This document shows, piece after piece, positions 8,636 to 17,492 of a stretch of 64,000 bases of DNA. Source of the stretch: JADJWR01 sp963847675. Its GTDB lineage: Bacteria; Pseudomonadota; Gammaproteobacteria; Burkholderiales; Burkholderiaceae_F. Below the pieces are notes generated by a model. That model was not told the DNA's origin. It was given only the letters and a program-made list of their open reading frames with translations, and made no database searches. Every line of letters starts with the position of its first letter. Positions within the stretch are counted from its first letter, which is position 1. The stretch lies in the NCBI GenBank assembly GCA_963847675.1, contig CAWKAP010000002.1, positions 62,001 through 126,000 on the forward strand, in the 5' to 3' direction. A program made the position numbers and the translations under genes.

Positions 8636-9406
8636 ATGGTTGCAAAGACAAAGACGGCAAAGCCGGCAAAGAAGGCGGCGACCAAGACAGCGAAGGCGGC
8701 TGCGCGGAAAGTGCCTGCGAAGCCGGCACGCAAGGCTGTGGTGAAGGCCGCGGCGAAGACGGCGAAGAAGGCCGCGCCGACGGCCGCGCGCGCGCCGGCC
8801 AAGGCGCGACCTGTTGCCGCAAAGACAGCGCCCCGCAAGCCTGTGCCTGCGGCGCCGCTCGCCGCCACCGGGCCGCGCCCCGCACCAGCGCCGAAAGCCG
8901 CGCCTCCGGCCAGCGCGAAAGAGGTTGCGGCGGCACACGAATACCTGCTCAGCCGATCGGCGCATCGAAGCGAGGAACCGGTCATGGTCAATGGCCGCCG
9001 GCTGCCCAGCGAAGAGCAGCTCCTCAGGATGTCGGATGCTTCCTACATGAACGACGAGCAGCTCGCGTTCTTCAAGTACCGGCTTCAGCGCATGGAGCAG
9101 GAACTGCTCGCCAACGCCGGCGAGACGACCGAGCACCTGCGCGAGACGGTCATCGTGCCCGATCCGGCCGACCGCGCCACGATCGAGGAAGAGCACGCGC
9201 TGGAGCTGCGCACTCGCGATCGCGAGCGCAAGCTGCTGAAGAAAGTGCAGTCGGCGCTGCAGCGTATCGACAGCGGTGAGTACGGCTACTGTGAGGAAAC
9301 CGGTGAGCCAATCGGTATCCCGCGACTGCTCGCCCGGCCCACGGCGACCCTGTCGCTCGAGGCGCAGCAGCGCCGCGAACTCAAGCAGAAGCTGTTCGGC
9401 GACTGA
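8636..9406 (+). CDS. dksA: DksA-family RNA polymerase-binding regulator with Lys/Ala-rich N-terminal tail
   Basis: DksA binds the RNA polymerase secondary channel and works with ppGpp to control rRNA and amino acid promoters. This 256-residue form has two parts. Residues 1 to about 100 are a low-complexity Lys/Ala/Pro tail with repeated AKKAA-type units like histone H1 or AlgP. The rest is a complete DksA with the coiled coil and the C-terminal YGYCEETGEPIGIPRLLARP segment. Only one Cys of the usual four-Cys zinc finger remains, as in other betaproteobacterial DksA proteins. The start ATG 8636 has a GAGGT site. An internal ATG at 8984 has GAGGAA six nt upstream (8972-8977) and would give a tail-less protein of about 140 residues, close to normal DksA length. 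Confidence 0.9.
   Translation: MVAKTKTAKPAKKAATKTAKAAARKVPAKPARKAVVKAAAKTAKKAAPTAARAPAKARPVAAKTAPRKPVPAAPLAATGPRPAPAPKAAPPASAKEVAAAHEYLLSRSAHRSEEPVMVNGRRLPSEEQLLRMSDASYMNDEQLAFFKYRLQRMEQELLANAGETTEHLRETVIVPDPADRATIEEEHALELRTRDRERKLLKKVQSALQRIDSGEYGYCEETGEPIGIPRLLARPTATLSLEAQQRRELKQKLFGD
8972..8986 (+). promoter_or_regulatory. Internal ribosome binding site and ATG inside dksA
   Basis: GAGGAA at 8972-8977, six nt before an in-frame ATG at 8984-8986. Initiation here would yield a DksA without its basic tail. The sequence supports the possibility; use is inference. Confidence 0.4.
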
Positions 9407-9723
9407 CGCCGGGCCGGCTCAAGAGGCCCTGCGGCGGCACGCACGTGCGCCGGGACCGCTCCACTCGCTCGGCCGGCAGATCGTCGCGAGGTTCTAGCCC
9501 GTTGGCGGTACGGCCCCAGCGCCGCCCTAGTCCGTAAGTATCGGCGTGCCAGCGAAGCAAAGTTGATATAGTCGTCGGGCACGGTCCCTCTTATCACGCA
9601 GACAGGCCGGCCCGACGCCAGCGCGGGTCTTTTTGCCCCAAAAGGTGGCGACTTCGCCGTCAGGCGGCCACCCTGGCCTGGCATATTGGTACGCGGGAAC
9701 CCGGAATCTGATCTGGACAGGCT
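9407..9723 (+). other. Intergenic region between dksA and the STAS gene
   Basis: A stretch of 317 nt without a credible gene. It holds an imperfect inverted repeat (GGTGGC near 9644, GGCCACC near 9666) and AT-richer patches near 9560 (TTGATATAG) and 9680 (GCATATTGG) that could contain the promoter of the next gene. No confident promoter, terminator or RNA motif was recognised. Confidence 0.5.
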
Positions 9724-11233
9724 GTGGTGTTTTCCTTTTTCAAGAAGGATCCGAAGGACGCCAGAAAAGGTGCAGGTGGCCGGACCAGGCCACCCGCGGG
9801 CTCCGGCCGCGCATCCGGGGCAACCGATCTGGCAACCCGGCCGATGCCCAAACCGATCGGACGCCCTCTCGCCGGGCCAACGACCCGATCGCTGGACCGC
9901 CTGACTTCGCCATCGACGGGGTCGCTGCCGCCGGACACCAACCTGCCGGAACGTGAGCGCATGCGCCACAACGCCCGGCGAACGACAGAAAAGATCGACG
10001 CGATCGAGGCCGAAATGGCCCGCGACCTGATGGGAAACCCGAGCCCGACCACGGTTGCGCCGGCGACGCGACCCAGGATTTCCATCGTGGGCGAGACGAC
10101 CGTGGCGCCTTTCCCAACGACCAGGGCCGCTCGAGCCCGCCGAATCCATCGAGATCAACTCGGAAATGCTCGGCGGGAACATCGATGCGATAGAAATCAA
10201 CACCTCCGGCGGCAGTTCGGTCATCGATGAAACCGCGATCCTGTTCTCGAATGGCCAGGCCGATGCCGCAGAGACCGTGCTCCGCGCCGGCCTGCGCCGC
10301 GACGACCTCGGTCACTCGACGCGCATGGCCTGGCACATGCTGTTCGAACTCGTCAACCAGCGGGGCGACCGGGACGCTTTCGAAAAGTTGACCATGGATT
10401 ACGCGCTGCGGTTCGAGGATTCGCCGCCGGCCTGGGTCGAATACGATGACACGGTCGCACCGCGGACCGTCACCGGCGTGGCGCCCCAACCCGCGCCCAA
10501 CAAGGGTTGGCCCGGGGTGCGGCTGCCCGAATCCGTCGACGCGGGCATCGTCAGTCATCTCGAGCAGTTACGCGCCCTGACGGCGGCGCACGCCGAGGTG
10601 CAGCTCGACGTATCCGACGCCAGGCGAATCGACATCACCGGAGCCAGTCTGCTGCTGCGCGTGATCAATGCGTTCAGGCGTTCCCATCGCGAGCTGACAC
10701 TGGTTGGCGCGGCCCATTTCGCGGGAGTCCTTGCGCAGATGGTCGAGTCGGGCCGCCGCGACCCTTCGGATGCGCTGTGGATGCTGCTGTTGGAAGTGCT
10801 GCGCATGCTCGACCGGCAGGACGAGTTCGAGGAAGCGGCGATCCAGTACTGCATCACGTTCGAGGTCTCGCCTCCATCGTGGGAGCCTCCTCCGGCCAAC
10901 CTGAAGGTCGCTCCGGCAAGCAGCGCACCCGCTGCCGGCGCCGTAACGCCGGCGGCAACGCCGATGGAACTGCGCGGCACGGTCGACGGTGAAGGCGAGC
11001 CGCACTTCAGCCGGCTGGTTGCCGCAGCAAAGAATCAGCCCCAGGTCGTGATCGACTGCGGCAGGCTTCGCCGGCTGACCTTTTCGGCCGGTTCGGCGCT
11101 CGTGGGTACCTTGCGCAAAATCAGGCAGGGCGGTTCGACGGTCGAACTGCGCAACGTCAGCGCGCTGGTGACTGCACTGCTGCATCTGCTCGGCATCGCG
11201 TCGATCGCGTCGGTGCAGTCGCGCCACCTCTGA
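9724..11233 (+). pseudogene. Two-STAS-domain protein, reading frame broken near 10120
   Basis: The first frame (GTG at 9724, MVFSFFKKDPKDARKG) encodes a basic, Pro-rich leader, then LPERERMRHNARRTTEKIDAIEAEMARD and a GETTVAPFPTT segment. The natural continuation, LEPAESIEINSEMLGGNIDA followed by SSVIDETAILFSNGQ, lies in the +1 frame, which stays open to 11233. Removing one G or C near 10120-10130 joins both into one protein of about 500 residues. Two STAS-like regions are visible (VQLDVSDARRIDITGASLLL and QVVIDCGRLRRLTFSAGSAL), a fold used in anti-anti-sigma-type partner binding. A similar protein lies between dksA and hslV in other betaproteobacteria, as I recall; its role is unknown. The downstream part alone could start at ATG 10166. 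Confidence 0.7.
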
Positions 11234-11286
11234 AGTGGGCCGCGGGCGGCGGTTGAATCCCGCACCGGCGCCCCCAAATCAACTCG

Positions 11287-11823
11287 ATGGAACCGTTCCA
11301 CGGCACAACGATCGTCAGCGCCCGCCGCGGTGCTCGCGTGGCCATGGGAGGCGATGGCCAGGTCACGCTCGGCAATGTGATCGTCAAGCAGACTGCACGC
11401 AAGGTGCGACGCCTGTATCACGACCGCATACTTGCCGGCTTTGCGGGCGCCACCGCCGACGCGTTCACCCTTTTCGAGCGCTTCGAGGCCAAACTGGAAA
11501 AGCACCAGGGCAACCTGCTGCGTTCGGCCGTCGAACTGGCCAAGGACTGGCGGACCGATCGGATCCTGCGTCGCCTGGAGGCGATGCTGGCGGTCGCCGA
11601 CCGCGAGACCTCGCTCATCATCACCGGCAACGGCGACGTGCTCGAGCCCGAGCTCGGCCTGATCTCCATCGGCTCCGGCGGGCCCTACGCTCAGGCCGCC
11701 GCGCGCGCGCTGCTCGACAACACCGAACTGGCGCCTGTCGACATCGTCAAGAAGTCACTCGCCATCGCCGGTGACCTGTGCATCTACACCAACCAGTCGC
11801 ACACGATCGAGTCGATCGACTGA
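11287..11823 (+). CDS. hslV: HslV, proteolytic subunit of the HslUV protease
   Basis: The threonine-protease core of the ATP-dependent HslUV (ClpQY) machine, which degrades misfolded and regulatory proteins during heat stress. The 178-residue protein begins MEPFHGTTIVSARRG; processing exposes a catalytic Thr in HGTTI. It also shows VAMGGDGQVTLG, GFAGATADAFTLFERFE and IGSGGPYAQAAARALL, all typical. The frame runs from ATG 11287 to 11823. hslU follows after 130 nt that are filled by two strong inverted repeats, an unusually long and structured gap for this operon. Confidence 0.97.
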   Translation: MEPFHGTTIVSARRGARVAMGGDGQVTLGNVIVKQTARKVRRLYHDRILAGFAGATADAFTLFERFEAKLEKHQGNLLRSAVELAKDWRTDRILRRLEAMLAVADRETSLIITGNGDVLEPELGLISIGSGGPYAQAAARALLDNTELAPVDIVKKSLAIAGDLCIYTNQSHTIESID

Positions 11824-11857
11824 CGCTGCGCGCCAGGCCTTTCGTGTCTACTGATAT

Positions 11858-11892
11858 GCGCGCGCCCGCCCGGCCGCCCGAAGGGCGCGCGC
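11858..11892 (+). repeat. Perfect 10-bp inverted repeat between hslV and hslU (first hairpin)
   Basis: GCGCGCGCCC (11858-11867) and GGGCGCGCGC (11883-11892) are exact complements around a 15-nt loop. The stem is entirely G/C. No U-run follows, so it is not a standard intrinsic terminator. It may protect the hslV 3' end or attenuate transcription. Confidence 0.75.
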
Positions 11893-11902
11893 CCAACTTG
11901 AC

Positions 11903-11951
11903 CGCTTCGCGTGCAAGTGCGACCGCGCAGCGGTCGCGTACACGCGAAGCG
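11903..11951 (+). repeat. Two-tier hairpin ending 2 nt before the hslU start
   Basis: Outer arms CGCTTCGCGTG (11903-11913) and CACGCGAAGCG (11941-11951) are exact complements. Inside them GCGACCGC (11919-11926) and GCGGTCGC (11930-11937) pair around a GCA loop. The outer stem ends two nt before the hslU ATG (11954), so it covers the ribosome binding region. Control of hslU translation, possibly by temperature or RNA processing, is inference. Confidence 0.75.
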
Positions 11952-11953
11952 AA

Positions 11954-13273
11954 ATGCCCATGATGACCCCACGCGAAATCGTCCACGAACTGAACAAGCA
12001 CATCATCGGCCAGGATCGCGCCAAGCGCGCGGTGGCTGTCGCGCTGCGCAATCGCTGGCGCCGGCAGCACGTTGACGAGCCGCTGCGCGGCGAGATCACG
12101 CCGAAGAACATCCTGATGATCGGGCCGACCGGCGTGGGCAAGACCGAGATCGCCCGCCGGCTGGCAAGGCTGGCCGATGCGCCGTTCATCAAGGTCGAGG
12201 CCACCAAGTTCACGGAAGTTGGCTACGTGGGCCGCGATGTCGATTCGATCATCCGCGATCTGGCCGACATCGCCGTCAAGCAGACGCGCGAGGCGGAGAT
12301 GAAGAAGATGCGCGCCCGCGCCGAGGATGCCGCCGAGGACCGCATCCTCGACGTGCTGGTGCCTCTGCCCCTCGGCGAGACCCGCCGCGACGACGAGGGC
12401 GCGGCGCGGCAGAAATTCCGCAAGAAGCTGCGCGAAGGCCAGCTCGACGACACCGAGATCGAGATCGATCTCGCGCAAGCGGCGCCGACGATGGAGGTGA
12501 TGGCGCCGCCGGGAATGGAGGAGCTGACGCAGCAGATCCAGTCGATGTTCGCCAACCTCGGCCAGAGCCGGCGCCGCAGCCGCAAGCTGCGCGTGCGCGA
12601 TGCCTTCAAACTGCTGGTCGACGAGGAAGCGGCGAAGCTCGTCAACGAGGAAGAACTGAAGTCGCGTGCGCTCACCAGCGTCGAGCAGAACGGCATCGTC
12701 TTCCTCGACGAGATCGACAAGATCGCGGCCCGCTCCGAGGTCGCCGGCGCCGACGTCTCGCGACAGGGCGTGCAGCGCGACCTGTTGCCGCTGGTCGAAG
12801 GCACGGCGGTGAACACGAAGTTCGGCATGATCAAGACAGACCACATCCTGTTCATCGCCTCGGGCGCCTTTCACTACGCCAAGCCGTCGGACCTTATCCC
12901 GGAACTGCAGGGGCGATTCCCCATCCGGGTCGAACTCGACTCGCTCTCGGCGAAGGACTTCGAGCGCATCCTGACCGGAACCGATGCCTGCCTGACGCGC
13001 CAGTACGAGGCGCTGCTGGCGACCGACGAGGTAACCCTTAGCTTCACGCCCGACGGCATCACCCGGCTGGCGGAGATCGCCTGTTCGGTCAACGAAAAGA
13101 CGGAGAACATCGGCGCCCGCCGCCTGTACACGGTGATGGAACGGCTGCTTGAGGAGATCTCTTTCGACGCCGGCAGCGGACAGCGGCGCGAGCTGCGCGT
13201 CGACGCCGCCTACGTCGACGAACGCCTGGCCGACCTCGCGCGCAACGAGGATCTGGCCCGCTACGTGCTGTGA
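11954..13273 (+). CDS. hslU: HslU, ATPase subunit of the HslUV protease
   Basis: A 439-residue AAA+ unfoldase that feeds substrates to HslV. It starts MPMMTPREIVHELNKHIIGQ; ATG codons at 11954, 11960 and 11963 are all possible. Walker A is GPTGVGKTEIARRL, Walker B is VFLDEIDKI, and the intermediate domain lies between them. The C-terminal region includes VNEKTENIGARRLYTVMERLL and ends NEDLARYVL, where the terminal residues insert into HslV. Length and motifs are normal. The upstream hairpin abuts the start codon and no clear ribosome binding site is free outside it. Confidence 0.97.
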   Translation: MPMMTPREIVHELNKHIIGQDRAKRAVAVALRNRWRRQHVDEPLRGEITPKNILMIGPTGVGKTEIARRLARLADAPFIKVEATKFTEVGYVGRDVDSIIRDLADIAVKQTREAEMKKMRARAEDAAEDRILDVLVPLPLGETRRDDEGAARQKFRKKLREGQLDDTEIEIDLAQAAPTMEVMAPPGMEELTQQIQSMFANLGQSRRRSRKLRVRDAFKLLVDEEAAKLVNEEELKSRALTSVEQNGIVFLDEIDKIAARSEVAGADVSRQGVQRDLLPLVEGTAVNTKFGMIKTDHILFIASGAFHYAKPSDLIPELQGRFPIRVELDSLSAKDFERILTGTDACLTRQYEALLATDEVTLSFTPDGITRLAEIACSVNEKTENIGARRLYTVMERLLEEISFDAGSGQRRELRVDAAYVDERLADLARNEDLARYVL

Positions 13274-13298
13274 GCGCGGGCCGGCCGCACGCGCCGCG

Positions 13299-13505
13299 CT
13301 AGGCGGCCTCGCTGGCGCGGTAGTCGCCGATCTTCGCCAGGGTCGCGTTGACGCTATCGAGCGAGACCTGCGCCTCGGCCGGAAAGGTCGCGCGCGGCGG
13401 CTCGAGCGTAACGGCGACGCCGGCGTCGAGTGCGCGCAGCGCCTTGGCCACGCGATTGACGCAACCGCCGCAGTGCATGCCGGTGATCTCGAATTCCTGG
13501 GCCAT
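13299..13505 (-). CDS. Heavy-metal-associated (HMA) domain protein, CopZ-like
   Basis: A 68-residue single-domain protein beginning MAQEFEITGMHCGGCVNRV. The GMHCGGC motif is the CXXC metal-binding loop of the ferredoxin-like HMA fold that carries Cu(I) or related ions to ATPases. ATG at 13505 is preferred over an upstream in-frame start at 13529 because it matches the family N-terminus and has GGACAGG close upstream. It is transcribed toward hslU (convergent) and away from argB. No metal-transporting ATPase is in this window, so the partner is unknown. Confidence 0.85.
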   Translation of the reverse strand: MAQEFEITGMHCGGCVNRVAKALRALDAGVAVTLEPPRATFPAEAQVSLDSVNATLAKIGDYRASEAA

Positions 13506-13630
13506 GTCCTGTCCTCCGCACTTCGGCACATCTTAGTGCCTCGCTCGCGGCAGGCCTTTCAGCGGGCGCCGTGCATGGGGCGCTTGCTAGACTTCCTCGA
13601 TTCATCGGACGCCGACGGACGCCCTCTTCA

Positions 13631-14518
13631 ATGGATCGCTCGCAGATCACGCCGGACATCAAGGCCGAAATCCTGTCCGAGGCGCTGCCTTACATCCGTC
13701 GTTTCCATGGCAAGACGATCGTCGTCAAGTACGGCGGCAACGCGATGATCGACCAGCAGTTGAAGGAGAGCTTCGCCCACGATGTCGTGCTTCTGAAGCT
13801 GGTCGGCATGAACCCGGTGGTCGTTCACGGCGGCGGCCCGCAGATCGACGAGGCGCTGGAGCGGGTCGGCAAGAAGTCCCAGTTCATCCAGGGCATGCGG
13901 GTCACCGATGCGGAAACGATGGAAGTCGTCGAGTGGGTGCTGGCCGGCGAGGTGCAGGGTGAACTGGTGACGATGATCAACAGCTTCGGCGGCCAGGCCG
14001 TCGGCCTGACGGGCAAGGACGGCGCGCTGATCCGCGCCCGCAAGCTGCGCATGCCGGACCGGGACGATCCCACCAAGAGCCACGACATCGGCCATGTCGG
14101 CGAGATCGAGGCGATCAACCCGGCGGTGGTCAGGGCGCTGCAGGACGACGCATTCATCCCCGTCATCTCGCCGATTGGCTTCGGTGCCGATGGCGAGACC
14201 TACAACATCAACGCCGATGTGGTGGCCGGCAAGATCGCCGAAATCCTGAAGGCCGAGAAACTGGTGATGCTTACCAACACCCCGGGTGTTCTCGACAAGA
14301 GCGGCAAGCTTCTCACCGGGCTCACGTCGCGCCAGATCGACGACCTGTTCGCCGACGGCACGATCTCCGGCGGCATGCTGCCGAAGATCTCGTCTGCGCT
14401 GGAGGCTGCCAAGAGCGGGGTGAACGCCGTGCACATCGTCGATGGCCGCGTCGACCACTGCCTGCTGCTCGAAATCCTCACCGACGCCGGCGTGGGCACG
14501 ATGATCAAGAGCCACTGA
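13631..14518 (+). CDS. argB: Acetylglutamate kinase
   Basis: Phosphorylates N-acetylglutamate, the second step of arginine synthesis. The 295-residue protein shows the amino acid kinase signatures KTIVVKYGGNAMI, VVVHGGGPQIDEAL, the nucleotide-binding KLVMLTNTPGVLDKSGKLL and GGMLPKISSALEA. The start MDRSQITPDIKAEIL at ATG 13631 gives the usual length; an upstream in-frame ATG at 13571 would add 20 atypical residues. A HAD nucleotidase gene follows after 55 nt. Confidence 0.96.
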   Translation: MDRSQITPDIKAEILSEALPYIRRFHGKTIVVKYGGNAMIDQQLKESFAHDVVLLKLVGMNPVVVHGGGPQIDEALERVGKKSQFIQGMRVTDAETMEVVEWVLAGEVQGELVTMINSFGGQAVGLTGKDGALIRARKLRMPDRDDPTKSHDIGHVGEIEAINPAVVRALQDDAFIPVISPIGFGADGETYNINADVVAGKIAEILKAEKLVMLTNTPGVLDKSGKLLTGLTSRQIDDLFADGTISGGMLPKISSALEAAKSGVNAVHIVDGRVDHCLLLEILTDAGVGTMIKSH

Positions 14519-14573
14519 GCCCCTTGGCCACTCCGTATCCTCGGCGTGCGACGGCACGCTCCCGCTGCACTTG

Positions 14574-15335
14574 ATGTCAGGCCGCCGGCCCGGCCGACCG
14601 AGAAGCGGCCCGTCGACCGAGCCGGCTGGCGCGCCCGCGCAACCCGGAGGGTCGCGTACCCGCCGGCCACCCCCCGTCTGGTTCTTCGACCTCGACAACA
14701 CGCTGCATGACGCGTCGCACGCGATCTTCCAGGCCATCAATGGCCGCATGACCGACTACGTCGAGCGACATCTGCAGGTCGATCGCGAGCAGGCGAACCA
14801 GTTGCGCCTGACCTACTGGCGCCGATACGGCGCCACGATGCTCGGCCTCATGCGCCATCACGCGGTGGACCCGCACCATTTTCTCCGCGAGACACACGAT
14901 TTCGACATCGCAGGGCTGCTGCGCGCGGAGCGCGGCCTGGCGCGGCTGTTCGCCCGGCTGCCGGGCCGCAAAGTGCTGCTGACGAATGCGCCCGGCGCGT
15001 ACGCCGACGAGATCCTGCGCGCGCTCGGTCTTCACCGGCGCGTGCTCGCCCGCTATGCAATCGAGCAGATGCGGCTGCATCGCAGCTTCCGACCCAAGCC
15101 GTCGCGCAGCATGCTGCGCCACATGCTTGCCCGCGAACGGGTGCCCCGAGGCGCGGCCATCCTGGTCGAGGACAGCGCCGCCAACCTGCGCTCGGCGCGG
15201 GCGGTCGGCTTTCGGACCGTGCTCGTGTTCGGACACAGCCGCGGGCCGACGCACCTGCGCAGCGGCAGGCAATTCGGCCTGCGCGTGCGCTCGGTGCTCG
15301 AACTGCCCCGCGCCCACGCGCGGCTGCGCGGCTGA
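14574..15335 (+). CDS. HAD-family pyrimidine 5'-nucleotidase
   Basis: A 253-residue haloacid dehalogenase-type phosphatase of the pyrimidine 5'-nucleotidase (SDT1/PHM8-like) group. Motif I is WFFDLDNTLHDAS with the nucleophile Asp, motif II is LLTNAP, the motif III Lys is in FRPKPSRSML, and motif IV is ILVEDSAANL. The first 35 or so residues are Arg/Pro-rich and outside the fold. ATG at 14574 is used; a TTG lies directly before it. It sits behind argB, a common betaproteobacterial arrangement. Substrate is predicted from family only. Confidence 0.85.
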   Translation: MSGRRPGRPRSGPSTEPAGAPAQPGGSRTRRPPPVWFFDLDNTLHDASHAIFQAINGRMTDYVERHLQVDREQANQLRLTYWRRYGATMLGLMRHHAVDPHHFLRETHDFDIAGLLRAERGLARLFARLPGRKVLLTNAPGAYADEILRALGLHRRVLARYAIEQMRLHRSFRPKPSRSMLRHMLARERVPRGAAILVEDSAANLRSARAVGFRTVLVFGHSRGPTHLRSGRQFGLRVRSVLELPRAHARLRG

Positions 15336-15380
15336 CCGCGCCGAGCGGGTAAGCTTTCGAGGACGGTCCCTGTCCGGACA

Positions 15381-17255
15381 ATGGAGTCTTTCATGGCGTC
15401 TCGACCCGGCCTGATCCGCCGGTTCTTCGGCTTCATCTGGAGTGCGATCGGCTTTTTTCGCACTCTCGTGCTTAACCTGCTTTTCCTGGCGATCATCGCC
15501 GCGATCGTCGCTGCCTGGCTGTACGAGGAACGTCCGGCCGTGGCGCCGGACACGGCGCTGGTGCTCGACCTTTCCGGGCCGATCGTCGAGCAGCGGACCG
15601 GTGCGCCGGCCAGCGTGACGCTGCTGCAGCTGTTGGCCGAACGCGAGCGCGAAACGCAGCTGCGCGACGTGCTCGCCGCCCTCGATGCGGCTGCGCGGGA
15701 TCCGAAGATCTCCCGCGTTGTGCTCCTGCTCGATGACATGGAGGGCGCGGGGCTGGCCACGCTGCGCGAGATCGCCGCCGCAGTCAGCCGCTTCAGGGCC
15801 AGCGGCAAGCCGGTCGTTGCATGGGGCTCGGTCTTCGACCAGCGCCGCTACTACATCGCCGCGCACGCCGACGAAGTGCTGATGCACCCTTTCGGCCGCG
15901 TCCTGCTGCTCGGCTTCGGCGGCTACCGCAACTACTACCGGGACGCGCTCGACTCGATCGGCGTGACCGTCAACGTGTTCAAGGTCGGCCGCTACAAGAG
16001 TGCGGTCGAGCCGTTTTCGCAGAACGAGCCGTCGGAAGACGCGCGGCGCGACGAGGCCGAACTGATCGGCGACCTCTGGGCACAGTACATGTCGGCAGTC
16101 GAGTCGGCGCGTCGTCTCCCGGCGGGCAGCATCACGCGGCTGGTCGACGAGCTCCCGCAGCGTTTCGCAGCCGCCGGCGGCGATGCAGCGAAGCTCGCGG
16201 TCGACGAGCGGCTGGTCGATGGCCTGAAGACGCCTGACGAACTGCGCGCGATGCTGATCGAAAAGGGTGCGCCGGACCTCGAACGCAAGACATTCCGCCA
16301 GATCAACCTGTCGCAGTACCTCGCCACGCTGCCGCAAAGGCACGGCGATGCAGTCGGCGTCGTGATCGCTTCGGGCGAGATGCTCGACGGCGAGCAGCCG
16401 CAGGGGCTCGTGGGTGGCCGCTCCACGGCAAATCTGATCCGGCGCGCCCGTGAGGACGAATCGATCAAGGCGGTGCTGCTGCGGGTGCGCTCGCCCGGGG
16501 GCAGTGTTTTCGCCGCGGAACTGATCCGTCGCGAACTGGAGCTGACGCGCAAAGCGGGCAAGCCGGTGCTGGTGTCGTTCGGCGACGTGGCCGCCTCCGC
16601 GGGCTATTACGTCGCCATGTCGGCCGATGAGGTGATTTCCGATCCGGCGGCCATCACCGGCTCGATCGGCGTCTACGCGCTGCTGCCTTCCGTTGACCGT
16701 GCATGGGAAAAGCTGTCGCTGCACACCCACGGCACGACGACCACGTGGCTGGCTGGTGCAATCGATCCGCGCCGGCCGCTCGATCCGCGGATGCGGGAAC
16801 TGCTGCAGACCGGCGTGGAGCGCGTCTACCGGGATTTCGTCGGCCGCGCCGCCGCTGCGCGCAACGTGACGCCGGAGCGGATGGACGAACTCGCCCAGGG
16901 ACGGGTGTGGACTGGACGTCAGGCTCAGGAGCTCAAGCTGGTCGACCGGCTCGCCACGTATCACGAGGCATTGCAGGTGGCCGCCAATCGAGGCGGGCTC
17001 GGCGAGGACTTTCGCGTCGCCTATATCGAGAGCGAGCCACGCGGCATCGATCGCCTGCTCGGGATCTTGTTCGGCGAGGCGTCGCTGGCACCACTGCCCT
17101 GGCTCAACTCGTTGCTCCATGTCGCGGGCGCGACGCCCGACGCCGTTCGGTCGATCGGGGTCGACATGCGCTGGCTGCGCAACGCGGCGCGGACGCCGCT
17201 GAGGCCTCAGTCGCACTGCCTGTGCTCGCCTGACAGTCTGCTTGGACCGGATTGA
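15381..17255 (+). CDS. sppA: Signal peptide peptidase SppA (long, two-domain type)
   Basis: A 624-residue inner-membrane serine protease that degrades cleaved signal peptides. One transmembrane segment lies near residues 29-47 (LVLNLLFLAIIAAIVAAWL). Two S49 domains follow. The catalytic Lys is Lys206 in KVGRYKSAVEPF of the first domain, and the nucleophile is Ser406 in GDVAASAGYYVAMSADE of the second, the split Ser-Lys dyad of long SppA. ATG at 15381 is the start, with a second ATG at 15393. It separates the HAD gene from slmA. A GCTCGCG/CGCGAGC hairpin at 17283-17300 follows the stop. Confidence 0.94.
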   Translation: MESFMASRPGLIRRFFGFIWSAIGFFRTLVLNLLFLAIIAAIVAAWLYEERPAVAPDTALVLDLSGPIVEQRTGAPASVTLLQLLAERERETQLRDVLAALDAAARDPKISRVVLLLDDMEGAGLATLREIAAAVSRFRASGKPVVAWGSVFDQRRYYIAAHADEVLMHPFGRVLLLGFGGYRNYYRDALDSIGVTVNVFKVGRYKSAVEPFSQNEPSEDARRDEAELIGDLWAQYMSAVESARRLPAGSITRLVDELPQRFAAAGGDAAKLAVDERLVDGLKTPDELRAMLIEKGAPDLERKTFRQINLSQYLATLPQRHGDAVGVVIASGEMLDGEQPQGLVGGRSTANLIRRAREDESIKAVLLRVRSPGGSVFAAELIRRELELTRKAGKPVLVSFGDVAASAGYYVAMSADEVISDPAAITGSIGVYALLPSVDRAWEKLSLHTHGTTTTWLAGAIDPRRPLDPRMRELLQTGVERVYRDFVGRAAAARNVTPERMDELAQGRVWTGRQAQELKLVDRLATYHEALQVAANRGGLGEDFRVAYIESEPRGIDRLLGILFGEASLAPLPWLNSLLHVAGATPDAVRSIGVDMRWLRNAARTPLRPQSHCLCSPDSLLGPD

Positions 17256-17282
17256 CGGAACGCTCTGAAAGACCAGCGGCCG

Positions 17283-17300
17283 GCTCGCGCCGACGCGAGC
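17283..17300 (+). repeat. Short perfect hairpin after sppA
   Basis: GCTCGCG and CGCGAGC pair around CCGA, 28 nt after the sppA stop. Only a weak T-rich stretch follows, so it may act as an RNA-stabilising element rather than a full terminator. Confidence 0.45.
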
Positions 17301-17492
17301 GACCTTGTATAAGCGCAGTATCCGCAAGGCCTAATGCGAAAGTAACTCCCCACGTCGGTGCTCCATCAGCCAGAATCCCGGCAGCGGTCCCCCGCCGCAA
17401 TCGAGGTCATCGAGCATGAATCAGGGCAGCAGGACACGAAGCCGTCACGCGCGCAGCGCGAGAGGCGGGCCGACGCGGGCACCGCAGGAAGC

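Noticed and set aside
14577..17327. A 916-codon minus-strand frame opposite the HAD and sppA genes
   Set aside because: It is antisense to two well-identified genes, with Arg/Gln/His-rich composition typical of GC-rich shadow frames.
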